Shown here one piece after another: positions 4,538 through 12,235 of a stretch of DNA of 13,221 nucleotides. The DNA is from an uncultured Gammaproteobacteria bacterium. Its GTDB lineage: Bacteria > Pseudomonadota > Gammaproteobacteria > Pseudomonadales > Azotimanducaceae_A. A model generated the notes under the pieces. The model made no database searches. It saw only the letters and a program-made list of their open reading frames with translations, and was not told the DNA's origin. Made by a program: the position numbers and the translations under genes. Position 1 is the stretch's first letter; each line of letters starts with the position of its first letter. The stretch is taken from the NCBI GenBank assembly GCA_913041025.1, contig CAJWGQ010000070.1, positions 1-13,221 of the forward strand, written 5' to 3'.

Positions 4538-7264
4538 TTAGTACTCGTACTTCACATTGAGACTTATACCTAAGCCTGGTTCTTCCGAAAACACAACCAC
4601 TCCACCCTGTTCCAACTCAAAAGCCTCATCCAACAGATTTTGAACTTTGGCCTTCAGAGTCAGATTCTCGCTTGGATACCAAAAATAAGTAAGGTCTAAC
4701 GAATTGAAAGGCTGCTCATAGGTGTCCGGGCTTCCGGCGATTCCCGCATCATAAAGGCGATCGCCTTGCATGTTGTATAGCAAGGACGCCGAGTGCTTTC
4801 CATCCTGCGAGTCAAAACCCAACATCAAATTTATAACTTGGTCGGACGCGCCGCTGGCGTCTCGAATCAAATTAGTGGGCGTCGCAGAGAGTGTCTGAAC
4901 CAGTTGACTCCCAGCAGTGGTCTCCGCATCTTGGAAGGTCGCATTGCCTTGAACAAAGAAAGACTCGGCCCACGGTGCAACAAACCCCAGCGCAAGATTT
5001 CCCTCAAGCTCTAATCCCATGATTTCGGTTTTTTCAGCGTTATATATCTGTCTCGCTGCGTCCGTATCTGACTTAGGCACTTCATAAAACTCAATCGGGT
5101 TGTCGATTTCCTTAGCAAAAAACGAAGCGGTAAAGCTATCTCCGGTCGAGAAGAACCACTCAGCCCTAACATCAAAGTTGGTTACATCTGCGGGTATTAC
5201 GCTGGAATTACCTCTTGTCGATTCCCGAGTCAGAGGGTCTAGGTAAGTCGCGTCGATGACCTCTCTCAAATCTGGCCTGACCGTCGTCTCGCTCCAGCTG
5301 AATCGAAGCTGAAAGGTCTCAGCTAGCCAGTCACCCATGTAGACTATAGATATAGAAGGAAAGGTATCGTCATCCATAAACACCGAGTTGGCCAGCGCCT
5401 CTGTATCATTAGTAATTTGAGGGTTACTGACAGAGTAACTAAATATATTCCAGGGTACCGCGGCCTGAGTGTAGTATTCTCGTCTCACGCCGCCGATGAT
5501 ACGAACGGAATCATCAATCGTCATATCAATCATTCCGAACCCGGCATCCGTGATCATCGCCCCAAAGTAACTGGAGGCGCCCTCTTTCCGGATGCTGAAC
5601 TCAAACTCGTTGGCCGGATCATTAATGTTGTTGTCTGAGAAGACCTTATCTATGCTTCCACCGAGAACCGAGGCCGATGCATTAAGAGACCCTATACCAA
5701 ACTCTCTTTGACCATAGATTCTAGCTTTTTGGTCTATTTTCTGGCCAAAGCTAATGTCAATCGCAGCTCGGTCTCGCTCAAACGGGAGCGTGATATCCCA
5801 GCCGTAGCTGGCAACTTCATCTTCCAGCCCAGTAAAACGAAACTCAGCAGCGGAACTGTTTCTTTGTACCGTTTCACTTAGAACCAATCCATTTGAGTCA
5901 TTTTGGGTGTCATAATGAGCAGTGACCTGATTTGGTATGTCAGTCGTCGCATCTGACTCCGAGTAAAACCAATTGAGTTGAGCTTCTTCCGGAATCAGTT
6001 CGAGCCAATCGCCGAAAATTTCCTTGGTGCGATCGCCTATGATGTGCGTGCCCCTAGCCTGGTAGACGTCCATCTCGCGTTCTTCGAACCGCAAGACATA
6101 ATCTCTGAAACCAACTTCATCGGACTTTTCTTTATTTTCATTGAAAAAATCATCGACCGTAGTTCTGTTATCGGTATTGATTAATTTGAGATAATTAAGT
6201 GACACCTGATGGTCACCGGCGAACTCAAAACCCAACACAGCTGTGGTCGTAATGTCGACATTCATCGTAGACTCTGTAGCCTGACTAAAGCGTTCGCTCG
6301 GAGATCCATAATCCGAACTCCTGATATCCGTTTCACGCCAGCTCCTGTCGTATCCGTAGCTTGCCTGCCCTCCAACGACTAAATCGTCTCCAACATCCAA
6401 GGTGTGCCCTATGCTGACTTTCCCGGAGAAGTCCGGGCCTCCGTCGTCTTCGAACACCCCAACATCTCGATTAAGAGCCAGCGCCATGTCGCGATTTATT
6501 TGCTGCGCCTGGCTGAAAGGTATGGTCGTATCGTTTAAGCTCGTTTTGAGGCTATCCCATATCGCCTGATCGGTGACATTGGCCTGGTATTTGTTGACAC
6601 CCGCCATAACACCAACCGGCAAAGCTCGTGTCCCATCGTCACTACCAAAACGATCATCCTTACCTCCTTTATAACTAAAGAAGTTACCATCGTCCGCGGA
6701 GTTCCAACCGGAACCAAGTTCCGCGTTAAAGTTAAACCCCTTGTCGGGAAACGGGGCAGTTCGAATATCCACGTTCCCACCCGCGAAATTAGCGGTTATG
6801 TCTGGCGAGAATGACTTCTGCACCGATAAGCCGCTTACGACTGAAGAAGGGAATATATCCAGGGGAATCACATTTCTAGTAAGATCTGGCGAAGGGATGT
6901 AAGCGCCGTTAAGAGTCGTGCTCGAATATCGCTCACCCAACCCTCGCACATAGACGAACTTGTCATTTACCAGAGTCAGACCCGGGATCCTTCTCAGAGA
7001 CGCGGCGACTGTTGAGTCCCCCATCCGGCTGATCGAGTCTGCGTCTAACACATCCCTAACCGAGTCATCATCTATTCTTTCCTGCAACAAAGCTTGAGAG
7101 GCACTGTAAAAGCGACCTATCACTACAACCTCTTCTATTTCTTCGTTATCTGCCTGCGCCATTGGGGTTGCAGGCTCTTGTGAGGCCTCTTCCGCGAGAC
7201 CCAAGGGAATTGCCAAAGCCCCAAACATTAAGGCAATAAATCTATTTTTCCGTAGTAATACCAT
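4538..7264 (-). CDS. TonB-dependent outer-membrane receptor
   Basis: This 908-residue active transporter of the outer membrane is powered through TonB-ExbB-ExbD. A signal peptide precedes Glu25 (cleavage after PLGLA). A TonB-box-like EEVVVIG lies at 44-50. The plug domain (~55-170) contains SLRRIPGLTLVNDKFVYVRG, RYSSTTLNGAYIPSPD and FAGGNVDIRT. The remainder is a ~22-strand barrel ending LNVKYEY with a terminal aromatic residue. The plug wording (YVRGLGERY..T.LNG..IPS.D..R.V.PLDIFPS) belongs to the CarA/TonB-Xanth-Caul-like receptor group, whose substrates vary and are often carbohydrate or phosphorus compounds. AGGAAA precedes the ATG. It lies 103 bases after the beta-helix lipoprotein gene and is probably co-transcribed with it. 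Substrate unknown; the phoB neighbourhood suggests a phosphorus source. Confidence 0.92.
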   Translation of the reverse strand: MVLLRKNRFIALMFGALAIPLGLAEEASQEPATPMAQADNEEIEEVVVIGRFYSASQALLQERIDDDSVRDVLDADSISRMGDSTVAASLRRIPGLTLVNDKFVYVRGLGERYSSTTLNGAYIPSPDLTRNVIPLDIFPSSVVSGLSVQKSFSPDITANFAGGNVDIRTAPFPDKGFNFNAELGSGWNSADDGNFFSYKGGKDDRFGSDDGTRALPVGVMAGVNKYQANVTDQAIWDSLKTSLNDTTIPFSQAQQINRDMALALNRDVGVFEDDGGPDFSGKVSIGHTLDVGDDLVVGGQASYGYDRSWRETDIRSSDYGSPSERFSQATESTMNVDITTTAVLGFEFAGDHQVSLNYLKLINTDNRTTVDDFFNENKEKSDEVGFRDYVLRFEEREMDVYQARGTHIIGDRTKEIFGDWLELIPEEAQLNWFYSESDATTDIPNQVTAHYDTQNDSNGLVLSETVQRNSSAAEFRFTGLEDEVASYGWDITLPFERDRAAIDISFGQKIDQKARIYGQREFGIGSLNASASVLGGSIDKVFSDNNINDPANEFEFSIRKEGASSYFGAMITDAGFGMIDMTIDDSVRIIGGVRREYYTQAAVPWNIFSYSVSNPQITNDTEALANSVFMDDDTFPSISIVYMGDWLAETFQLRFSWSETTVRPDLREVIDATYLDPLTRESTRGNSSVIPADVTNFDVRAEWFFSTGDSFTASFFAKEIDNPIEFYEVPKSDTDAARQIYNAEKTEIMGLELEGNLALGFVAPWAESFFVQGNATFQDAETTAGSQLVQTLSATPTNLIRDASGASDQVINLMLGFDSQDGKHSASLLYNMQGDRLYDAGIAGSPDTYEQPFNSLDLTYFWYPSENLTLKAKVQNLLDEAFELEQGGVVVFSEEPGLGISLNVKYEY

Positions 7265-7320
7265 TTTTCCTCGCCTCTCTAGAATTCTATTTGACCAAGT
7301 CAGCTAATCTTTTTTTTCAA

Positions 7321-7351
7321 TCAAGGCGTCGACCACAAGCCAACGCCTTGA
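7321..7351 (-). other. Intercistronic hairpin between lipoprotein and receptor genes
   Basis: TCAAGGCGT (7321-7329) and ACGCCTTGA (7343-7351) form a perfect 9-base stem with a 13-base loop, in the 103-base gap of the lipoprotein-receptor unit. In the direction of transcription (minus) it is followed by TTG and an A-run, not a T-run, so it does not look like a Rho-independent terminator. It could protect the upstream message or set the ratio of the two products. Confidence 0.55.
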
Positions 7352-7367
7352 AACTTGAATCAATTGA

Positions 7368-9077
7368 CTATTCGAACCAGAGAGCGGCGCCTCTTGCGCC
7401 TTCGTGTATGCCGTAAGTCCAGTCAGCTGTCCAATCAGTTCCAGCAGTGCTTAGAGCTCCTACCACGTCGCCCGAAGTAGGTGTGATGGATGGCGTGCTA
7501 GTCGCACCAGGAACCGAGTAGATGGGAGGAGTCCCTTCCAGCAGAACGAGTCCGGTATCAGCTGTCGCCGTGGCGTTTAATCCACCAGCAGTCACATCGG
7601 CAAATACGTTTCCGCCGTTCGCGGCCTTCGCAAGAAAGACGTTGACGTCTTCGCCTGCAATGGTCTTGGACGACTTGGTTTCACAGGCGAACACGCTTGT
7701 GTTTATTTTTGCAGCACCGGTCGCGAAACCAGCGGACGCAGCAGTGTCATCAACTCTTATACACCAGTTACCTGAATCAATGGCAGGACCAAAGGAACTT
7801 ACCACCAACGCGTCTGTGATTGTTGGGTATATCCCTTCTCTTAATCGCCAGCCAGCGCCGGGATCGTGAGTTCCTTGCTTGTTAACATTTTCTGCATCGT
7901 CGGCATCTTTCACTCCGTTTGGCGAAACAATGCAAGTCAGGTTTTTAATAGTAGGGGCACTGTTTAACCCACGAGTCTGCATGTCAGCGATGAACGCGTC
8001 TGTCTTGCTAGAGTACGATCCTATGCCGTCTGCCTCAATACACCGGTTCCCATCGTATTGGTTTTGAATAACCAGCGCATTAGTGATCGTACCGATATAA
8101 CCCTCGTCAATGTCGATGCTGTCATCCCTGACGTACATCGCAACGTAGTTTTCGAAGTTTACGGCGCCACCGAACATCTCAATACCATCATCATAAGACG
8201 AATAGATCTCGAGGTTCTTGACGACCGTTCCGCTCCCAACGCCGCCGAAGGTAATGCCATTTAACTCATTCCCAGTAACCACTTCTGCACCAGTATGCAT
8301 GGTCCGAACATATTCCAAACGGCCAGAGTTATCGGCATCGTTGTCACCACCGTAGTAATTCGCAGATTCTCCTTCAGAGCCTTCTGACTCCACGTGGCAC
8401 TCGCCAGTTAGAGCCAAATCAGTCCCGCGAGTTCCGGTATAGGTACATTTATTGGTAACACCAAAACCATCGATAACCACACCACCCCATTGCTGGACTG
8501 CGTCGAATGCCGCTGTCCCGTTGAGCTGAGAGGTAGACGTCAACGTGATCGGCTTGTCTTTAGTTCCTATGGCGATGATCTTTGAACCCCTGTTTATAAC
8601 CAGGAATTTCTCTTTGGATTCCCAAGCCAGCGTGGCGCCCGCTTCAATCGTGAGCGAGGGCCCATCCCCACCTTTTGCAATCCCGTTTGTTGTTAGACAC
8701 GCGTTGGTCGAGCATGAAGGGCCCATAAAAAGAGACCCTTTGAATATGTGAGCACCACCGTCATCTAACTCAGGTATCAAAAGGTTTACCATCATGTTGT
8801 TGCCCACATCGGCAAAAGTTTGAGGATAAGTGCAATCACCAGTGGATGCGTCAAAATCTCCGATGAAAGTTGCTCCATTATCCACGTATGTGGCACAAGG
8901 ATTTGTTGCCACAACGGGTGCCGCAGTCGAATTATCTTGAGAATTATCGTTTGTGACAGGATTGATATTAATATCTCCTCCGCCACCGCATCCCACCAAA
9001 ACCATGGCCGCTATAAAAGCTGCGCAAACCGTTTTCAGTTGAGATTTTCCAAAATCCAGAATCTTTGAGAAGTTCAT
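7368..9077 (-). CDS. Large beta-helix-like lipoprotein, partner of the TonB-dependent receptor
   Basis: This 569-residue exported lipoprotein has a hydrophobic signal ending in lipobox VLVGC (Cys30), followed by a Gly run (GGGG) and an Asn/Asp/Ser-rich linker typical of outer-membrane anchored proteins. From ~130 to ~520 there are short repeated strands with turns (LTIEAGATLAWESKEKFLVI, ITFGGVGSGTVVKNLEIYSS, DDGIEMFGGAVNFENY), the style of right-handed parallel beta-helices. Ten cysteines follow the lipobox, apparently in close pairs, fitting disulfides outside the cytosol. Acidic clusters (DNDADNS, DDSIDIDEG) may bind metal. GAGGG precedes the ATG. It is the first gene of the unit with the receptor, so it may be a surface-exposed substrate-binding or enzymatic partner, in the manner of SusD with SusC but with an unrelated fold. 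No catalytic motif is recognised. Confidence 0.85.
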   Translation of the reverse strand: MNFSKILDFGKSQLKTVCAAFIAAMVLVGCGGGGDININPVTNDNSQDNSTAAPVVATNPCATYVDNGATFIGDFDASTGDCTYPQTFADVGNNMMVNLLIPELDDGGAHIFKGSLFMGPSCSTNACLTTNGIAKGGDGPSLTIEAGATLAWESKEKFLVINRGSKIIAIGTKDKPITLTSTSQLNGTAAFDAVQQWGGVVIDGFGVTNKCTYTGTRGTDLALTGECHVESEGSEGESANYYGGDNDADNSGRLEYVRTMHTGAEVVTGNELNGITFGGVGSGTVVKNLEIYSSYDDGIEMFGGAVNFENYVAMYVRDDSIDIDEGYIGTITNALVIQNQYDGNRCIEADGIGSYSSKTDAFIADMQTRGLNSAPTIKNLTCIVSPNGVKDADDAENVNKQGTHDPGAGWRLREGIYPTITDALVVSSFGPAIDSGNWCIRVDDTAASAGFATGAAKINTSVFACETKSSKTIAGEDVNVFLAKAANGGNVFADVTAGGLNATATADTGLVLLEGTPPIYSVPGATSTPSITPTSGDVVGALSTAGTDWTADWTYGIHEGARGAALWFE

Positions 9078-9147
9078 TCGTGCCCTCGTGTTTTTACTAA
9101 ATAAAATAGATAAGCGGCAGAGATTAGCCGCACCCCTTTGAGGCAGT

Positions 9148-9203
9148 AATGTAGGATCAGAGGATGACAGATTTGTTTATCTTCTATGAATCTAAAATGA
9201 CGT
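9148..9203 (-). promoter_or_regulatory. Degenerate PhoB half-site array and -10 for the lipoprotein/TonB-receptor unit
   Basis: On the minus strand, 7-mers in 11-base register are ACGTCAT (9203-9197), GATTCAT (9192-9186), GATAAAC (9181-9175) and CTGTCAT (9170-9164). The first and last fit the PhoB half-site core, the second partly, the third poorly. TACATT (9153-9148), four of six matches to TATAAT, begins exactly 10 bases after the last unit, the geometry I recall for E. coli phoA. It lies about 70 bases before the lipoprotein ATG. This is weaker than the other arrays and needs a matrix score. Confidence 0.4.
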
Positions 9204-9227
9204 TTGCGTTTTGTTTTTTTTACATTG

Positions 9228-9243
9228 TGACAAATTAATGTCA
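9228..9243. promoter_or_regulatory. Palindrome TGACA-N6-TGTCA upstream of the lipoprotein unit
   Basis: TGACA (9228-9232) and TGTCA (9239-9243) are perfect inverted arms around AATTAA. The AT-rich centre and symmetric arms resemble a dimeric regulator operator. The arms also contain the GTCA core of Pho half-sites, but as an inverted rather than direct repeat. Confidence 0.35.
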
Positions 9244-9327
9244 TTCAGCACTCGGGCCTTTTGGTTTTTTAGCTAGGCGGTCAATTTCAATTATTGCTCG
9301 AGGTTCAAAAAGACAGGATAACCAAAG

Positions 9328-9342
9328 CCGATTTAAAATCGG
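9328..9342. promoter_or_regulatory. 15-base palindrome upstream of tRNA-Leu
   Basis: CCGATTT (9328-9334), one central A, then AAATCGG (9336-9342) form a perfect inverted repeat 19 bases before the candidate tRNA -35. It could be an operator; a 1-base loop makes it unlikely to act as an RNA hairpin terminator. Nothing else is seen in the rest of 9245-9360. Confidence 0.3.
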
Positions 9343-9360
9343 AATCAACCTCACTTGAGA

Positions 9361-9389
9361 TTGATCATGACCCCCACTCCAACTAAGAT
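9361..9389 (+). promoter_or_regulatory. Candidate promoter of tRNA-Leu
   Basis: TTGATC (9361-9366) and TAAGAT (9384-9389) are separated by 17 bases, each matching four of six consensus positions. The -10 ends 9 bases before the mature tRNA 5' end, leaving a very short leader. TTGAGA at 9355-9360 is a less well spaced alternative. Confidence 0.5.
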
Positions 9390-9398
9390 AACGCCTGT

Positions 9399-9484
9399 GC
9401 CCAGGTGATGGAATTGGTAGACATGCTAGATTTAGGTTCTAGTGTCCTTGCGGCGTGCGAGTTCGAGTCTCGCTCTGGGCACCA
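9399..9484 (+). tRNA. tRNA-Leu (anticodon UAG)
   Basis: This is an 86-base tRNA with encoded CCA. The acceptor stem GCCCAGG (9399-9405) pairs with TCTGGGC (9474-9480, closing G-T), with discriminator A9481 and CCA at 9482-9484. The anticodon stem CTAGA/TCTAG (9426-9430 and 9438-9442) encloses the loop TTTAGGT, anticodon TAG at 9433-9435. A long variable arm marks a class II tRNA, as expected for leucine, and the T arm is GCGAG, TTCGAGT, CTCGC. It reads CUN codons, chiefly CUA. It is a single tRNA rather than part of a visible cluster. An 11-base copy of its 3' end recurs at 10604-10614. Confidence 0.97.
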
Positions 9485-9485
9485 T
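9475..9485 (+). repeat. Direct repeat copy 1 (tRNA-Leu 3' end)
   Basis: CTGGGCACCAT, covering the end of the acceptor stem, CCA and one flanking base, is repeated exactly at 10604-10614. tRNA 3' ends are common integration sites, so the pair could be an eroded att duplication. Confidence 0.35.
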
Positions 9486-9665
9486 TCACCTCAATAAATC
9501 AATAACTTACGAGTTATTCAGGATTCTCGCCCACATCATCAACCTCTCGATAGTATTTAACGATGGATTTGAGCTGGCTTAGGCAGTGTTTTGCTTCTGG
9601 AGTTTGCCTGCGTTGGTAATGACAGATATCGTGGCACTCTAATCACCGATAAAAAAAACAACATT

Positions 9666-10418
9666 ATGATTACTCTGTATGGAATGCCGCCAGCTGGCGG
9701 ATTGAGACAAATCAGTCCCTTTGTGGCCAAAGTTGAAATGGCCCTAAGATATCTTAAGGCAGATTACAAAAACGAAAGCGTCGGCCTTTTCAAAATCAAT
9801 AGAAAGTCTCCGAATGGCAAAGTCCCTTGGATCAAGATCGACGATTTTGAACTAGGCGAATCGGATGCAATCATCGAGCACCTGGTTCAGATGTTTGATA
9901 GTGATTTATTGGAAGGTTTGAGCTCTGATGATCAGATACTCGGAACAGCGCTAAAGAGGCTAACCGAAAAAAATCTCTACTGGTACATGGTCTGGTCTAA
10001 GTGGATGACGGCAGAATCTAGAGAAGAAATTATCGAGTGTTTTTTTCCTCACTATCCCAAGTTCGTGCGCAAGATTGGCTCGAACTACGCAATTAGATTA
10101 CAGACTTCTTTCTCAAAAGTTCACGGTATTGGTAGCCTTACCGAAGCCGCAAGAGAGGCTGAGGCGACAACGGACTTGCTGACTCTTTCGAACCAGCTTG
10201 AGAAAAACGACTTTTTACTGGGCCAGGACATCACTGTCTTCGATTTTTCCATCGCATCGATGCTCGCATCAATTCTCTTTCATGTTCCAAAAACGTGGTT
10301 GACCGATCTCGCGAAGGACTATCCAATCTTTCCTGCTTATCTTTATAGAGTCAGTGATCGCATCGGAGGATACCCTTTCATGCAGAATGAAACGGCGGAT
10401 CCCGGTTCGGTAAATTAG
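9666..10418 (+). CDS. Glutathione S-transferase-like protein (metaxin/FAXC type)
   Basis: This 250-residue cytosolic protein is from the GST superfamily. The N-terminal thioredoxin-like domain shows MITLYGMPP, SPFVAKVEMALRYLKADY, SPNGKVPWIKIDDFELGESD (cis-Pro54 and Glu65-Ser66, the usual glutathione-contact region) and AIIEHL. The C-terminal part (~90-250) is helical, with FLLGQDITVFDFSIASMLA matching the conserved 'G..t.aD.s....l' helix. The wording is closer to the metaxin/Tom37-related GSTs found in bacteria than to classical detoxifying GSTs. The frame is open from a TTG at 9591, but the chosen ATG at 9666 begins the domain directly; neither start has a strong ribosome-binding site. No pathway is indicated by the neighbours. 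Confidence 0.85.
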   Translation: MITLYGMPPAGGLRQISPFVAKVEMALRYLKADYKNESVGLFKINRKSPNGKVPWIKIDDFELGESDAIIEHLVQMFDSDLLEGLSSDDQILGTALKRLTEKNLYWYMVWSKWMTAESREEIIECFFPHYPKFVRKIGSNYAIRLQTSFSKVHGIGSLTEAAREAEATTDLLTLSNQLEKNDFLLGQDITVFDFSIASMLASILFHVPKTWLTDLAKDYPIFPAYLYRVSDRIGGYPFMQNETADPGSVN

Positions 10419-10708
10419 TTCCTAAAGACATCCGAACCATCAAAAGATCTGTGGACGAGTAGGAGCCATGGCGGTCTACCCCGAAGCAGTCCAAAAAGAG
10501 TAAGTATGTTAATCCCTTCGGCCGCTTTTAATAGTCGTGGAGAGCTTGGTTTTGCGTGAGTTGGTTTTGACGAATTTTCCTAAGTTGAAAAATGAACTAT
10601 TTCCTGGGCACCATCAGATCAAATCCGCCTATCGCGACTGATTAGTTAAAAAAGAAATTATTAAATCTTTAGATGTTAAGCTAAGCGATAAAAACGCCCT
10701 TGTAATCG
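10419..10708. other. Intergenic stretch without a recognisable gene
   Basis: These 290 bases separate the GST-like and outer-membrane genes. No protein, tRNA or clear hairpin terminator is seen. The right half is AT-rich and may hold the promoter of the outer-membrane gene, but no convincing -35/-10 pair stands out. It contains the second copy of the tRNA-derived 11-mer (10604-10614). A short frame at 10468 (11 codons, MAVYPEAVQKE) has no recognised match. Confidence 0.5.
10604..10614 (+). repeat. Direct repeat copy 2 of tRNA-Leu 3' end
   Basis: This is an exact copy of CTGGGCACCAT from 9475-9485, 1,129 bases downstream in the same orientation. Identity does not extend beyond 11 bases on either side. 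The two copies flank the GST-like gene. Confidence 0.35.
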
Positions 10709-12049
10709 ATGTTTGATTATCTGAAAAATATACCAATATGGTTATTTCTGGTTTGTGCTATTGAAACGCACGCTGAGTCTACTGGCTTTTATTATGGCGG
10801 AGAGGCAAGAGCCAGATATGAATCACTGGACGGTCAGTTTAGAAGCGGACGTTCAGGCAACGATCAGCTCGGAGCTTTTAGAGGGCTTGTCTCCCTAGGC
10901 TATCAAGGCCAAACAATGGGTTTTCACGCCGAACTGCAAGACGCTCGGGGGTACTTGAATGATAGCTCGAGCCCAACAAGCCCAAGCTTTGTGAACCCAC
11001 TGGACCTTTTACAAGTTTATGGTTCGCTTCGATTGCCTCAGAGGATTCTGTTAGCGGACTCGAACGTTAAATTAGGCCGCTTTACCCTGGACATTGGCAG
11101 CAGACGTTTTGTCGAACGAAATGATTTTCGCAATACCATAAACTCTTATACGGGCGTGCACTGGAATAGCAGCTCTCACAACGGAAGCAACTTGGATTTG
11201 TTTTTCGTAAGCCCCGTAGATAAAAAGCCCAAAGACTTCTTGAGCTTGTCAGAAAACAAGTTAGAACTGGACAAAGAAAACGACAACAAACGTTTTTGGG
11301 GAGCACATTGGCAAAGACCAGATCTCTTTAACGAGGTGCAGCTCGATATCTTTGTTTATGGGGTCAATGAGTTTGACAGGCCCGCCAAGTTGACCTTAGA
11401 CCGAGAAGTAATCACGGCTGGCACTCGGGTTCTGCGAAAGAAAAAGGCGGGCCGGTTTGATTTAGACGTAGAGGTGGGCTGGCGGCGGGGCGAGATGTCC
11501 CAGAGCACCGATCCGGCATCTCCAGAGCTCAAAGTTCGGGCGCATATGATCCATGCTGAGATTGGATATACCTTCTCAAGCTCCTGGAACCCTAGGTTGG
11601 GTTTAGAGTTTGATTTAGCTACCGGAGACGATACCGATACAGTACACCGGTATGAACGGTACGAAAGGTTTTATGGAACGCGGAGGGGTGATCTTGGTAA
11701 CACCAGTATTCACGGACCGTTAACCAGAAGTAACATATCAGTGCCAGGCTTGCGATTTTCTTTTAAAAAAGGTCCCACCGATGGACGCTTCCTATTACAA
11801 CGCGCCAGCTTGCACTCAGCGAAAGATGAATGGGTTGTGGCTAAGTTGCGAAATGAAACCGGCGACACCGGTTCAAGATTGGGCAATACATTTGACTTTC
11901 GAATCCGTCATTGGCTCAAAGAGGATCATGTTCGTATTGAAATCGGAGGCTCGATATTGGAGTTCAGTCACTATGTAAAAGAGCTGAAACCTAATTTAAA
12001 GGAGGATCGAACTATCTACGGATATTCGCAAATTTCCTGGTTTTTCTAA
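10709..12049 (+). CDS. Alginate_export-family outer-membrane beta-barrel protein
   Basis: This 446-residue protein has a signal peptide likely cleaved after THA (residue 22). The body alternates polar and hydrophobic residues in barrel-strand fashion and ends YGYSQISWFF with a C-terminal Phe, the outer-membrane insertion signal. Family marks of the alginate_export group are LDLLQVYGSL, VKLGRFTLDIGSRRFVERNDFRNT and the following SYTGVHW, which correspond to the conserved 'a(y/w)..l....l..GRq.l.yG..R....dwrn....fdg' region. The family includes AlgE but also many channels unrelated to alginate. Arg- and Lys-rich loops fit an anion-selective pore. Cys16 lies in the signal but is preceded by Val, so it is not a lipobox. 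No clear ribosome-binding site precedes the ATG. No alginate biosynthesis genes are visible; the nucleotide-sugar genes at the right edge lie on the other strand. Confidence 0.8.
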   Translation: MFDYLKNIPIWLFLVCAIETHAESTGFYYGGEARARYESLDGQFRSGRSGNDQLGAFRGLVSLGYQGQTMGFHAELQDARGYLNDSSSPTSPSFVNPLDLLQVYGSLRLPQRILLADSNVKLGRFTLDIGSRRFVERNDFRNTINSYTGVHWNSSSHNGSNLDLFFVSPVDKKPKDFLSLSENKLELDKENDNKRFWGAHWQRPDLFNEVQLDIFVYGVNEFDRPAKLTLDREVITAGTRVLRKKKAGRFDLDVEVGWRRGEMSQSTDPASPELKVRAHMIHAEIGYTFSSSWNPRLGLEFDLATGDDTDTVHRYERYERFYGTRRGDLGNTSIHGPLTRSNISVPGLRFSFKKGPTDGRFLLQRASLHSAKDEWVVAKLRNETGDTGSRLGNTFDFRIRHWLKEDHVRIEIGGSILEFSHYVKELKPNLKEDRTIYGYSQISWFF

Positions 12050-12235
12050 CCCGAGTCGCTTCAATAAAAAGGCTATACGCGCAAACCTGAGTCAAGCTGT
12101 GATCTAGTCGATGGGCCTTATGAGCATCCCGCAGCCTAAGCAGTCCGAGTAATCTAATACAGGTTTATCCGTGGAGCCATCATCAGCACGCGACACTTTA
12201 TGATTTTCTGCCAAGATCTTTCTAGAACCCCTTTT
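12050..12235. other. Junction region between outer-membrane gene and epimerase relic
   Basis: These 186 bases replace what should be the distal two thirds of the epimerase gene. No frame continues epimerase sequence on either strand, and no transposon end or terminator is evident. On the minus strand the frame after the relic's stop reads through to YSDCLGCGMLIRPID without a recognised match, so this may be unrelated DNA joined by a deletion. Confidence 0.4.

Noticed and set aside
6535..6780. Frame of 81 codons antisense-phase to the TonB-receptor gene
   Set aside because: It lies wholly inside the receptor coding sequence in another frame, with no recognisable motif or ribosome-binding site. 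The other overlapping frames in phoR, pit, the receptor and the lipoprotein are rejected for the same reason.
9114..9131. GCGGC...GCCGC hairpin in the leader of the beta-helix lipoprotein as an attenuator or riboswitch
   Set aside because: Only 5 paired bases with an 8-base loop and an interrupted T-rich tail; too weak, and no known riboswitch features.
9501..9518. AATAACT-TACG-AGTTATT hairpin after tRNA-Leu as a terminator
   Set aside because: The stem is AT-rich (one G-C pair) and no T-tract follows, so it does not support a terminator call.
9591..9665. TTG start extending the GST-like protein by 25 residues
   Set aside because: The extra residues do not resemble the family, and the thioredoxin-like domain begins right at the ATG at 9666.
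10709..10774. Cys16 in the alginate_export-family protein as a lipobox
   Set aside because: The residue before Cys is Val instead of Gly/Ala/Ser, and the protein is a beta-barrel with an ordinary signal-peptidase site after THA.
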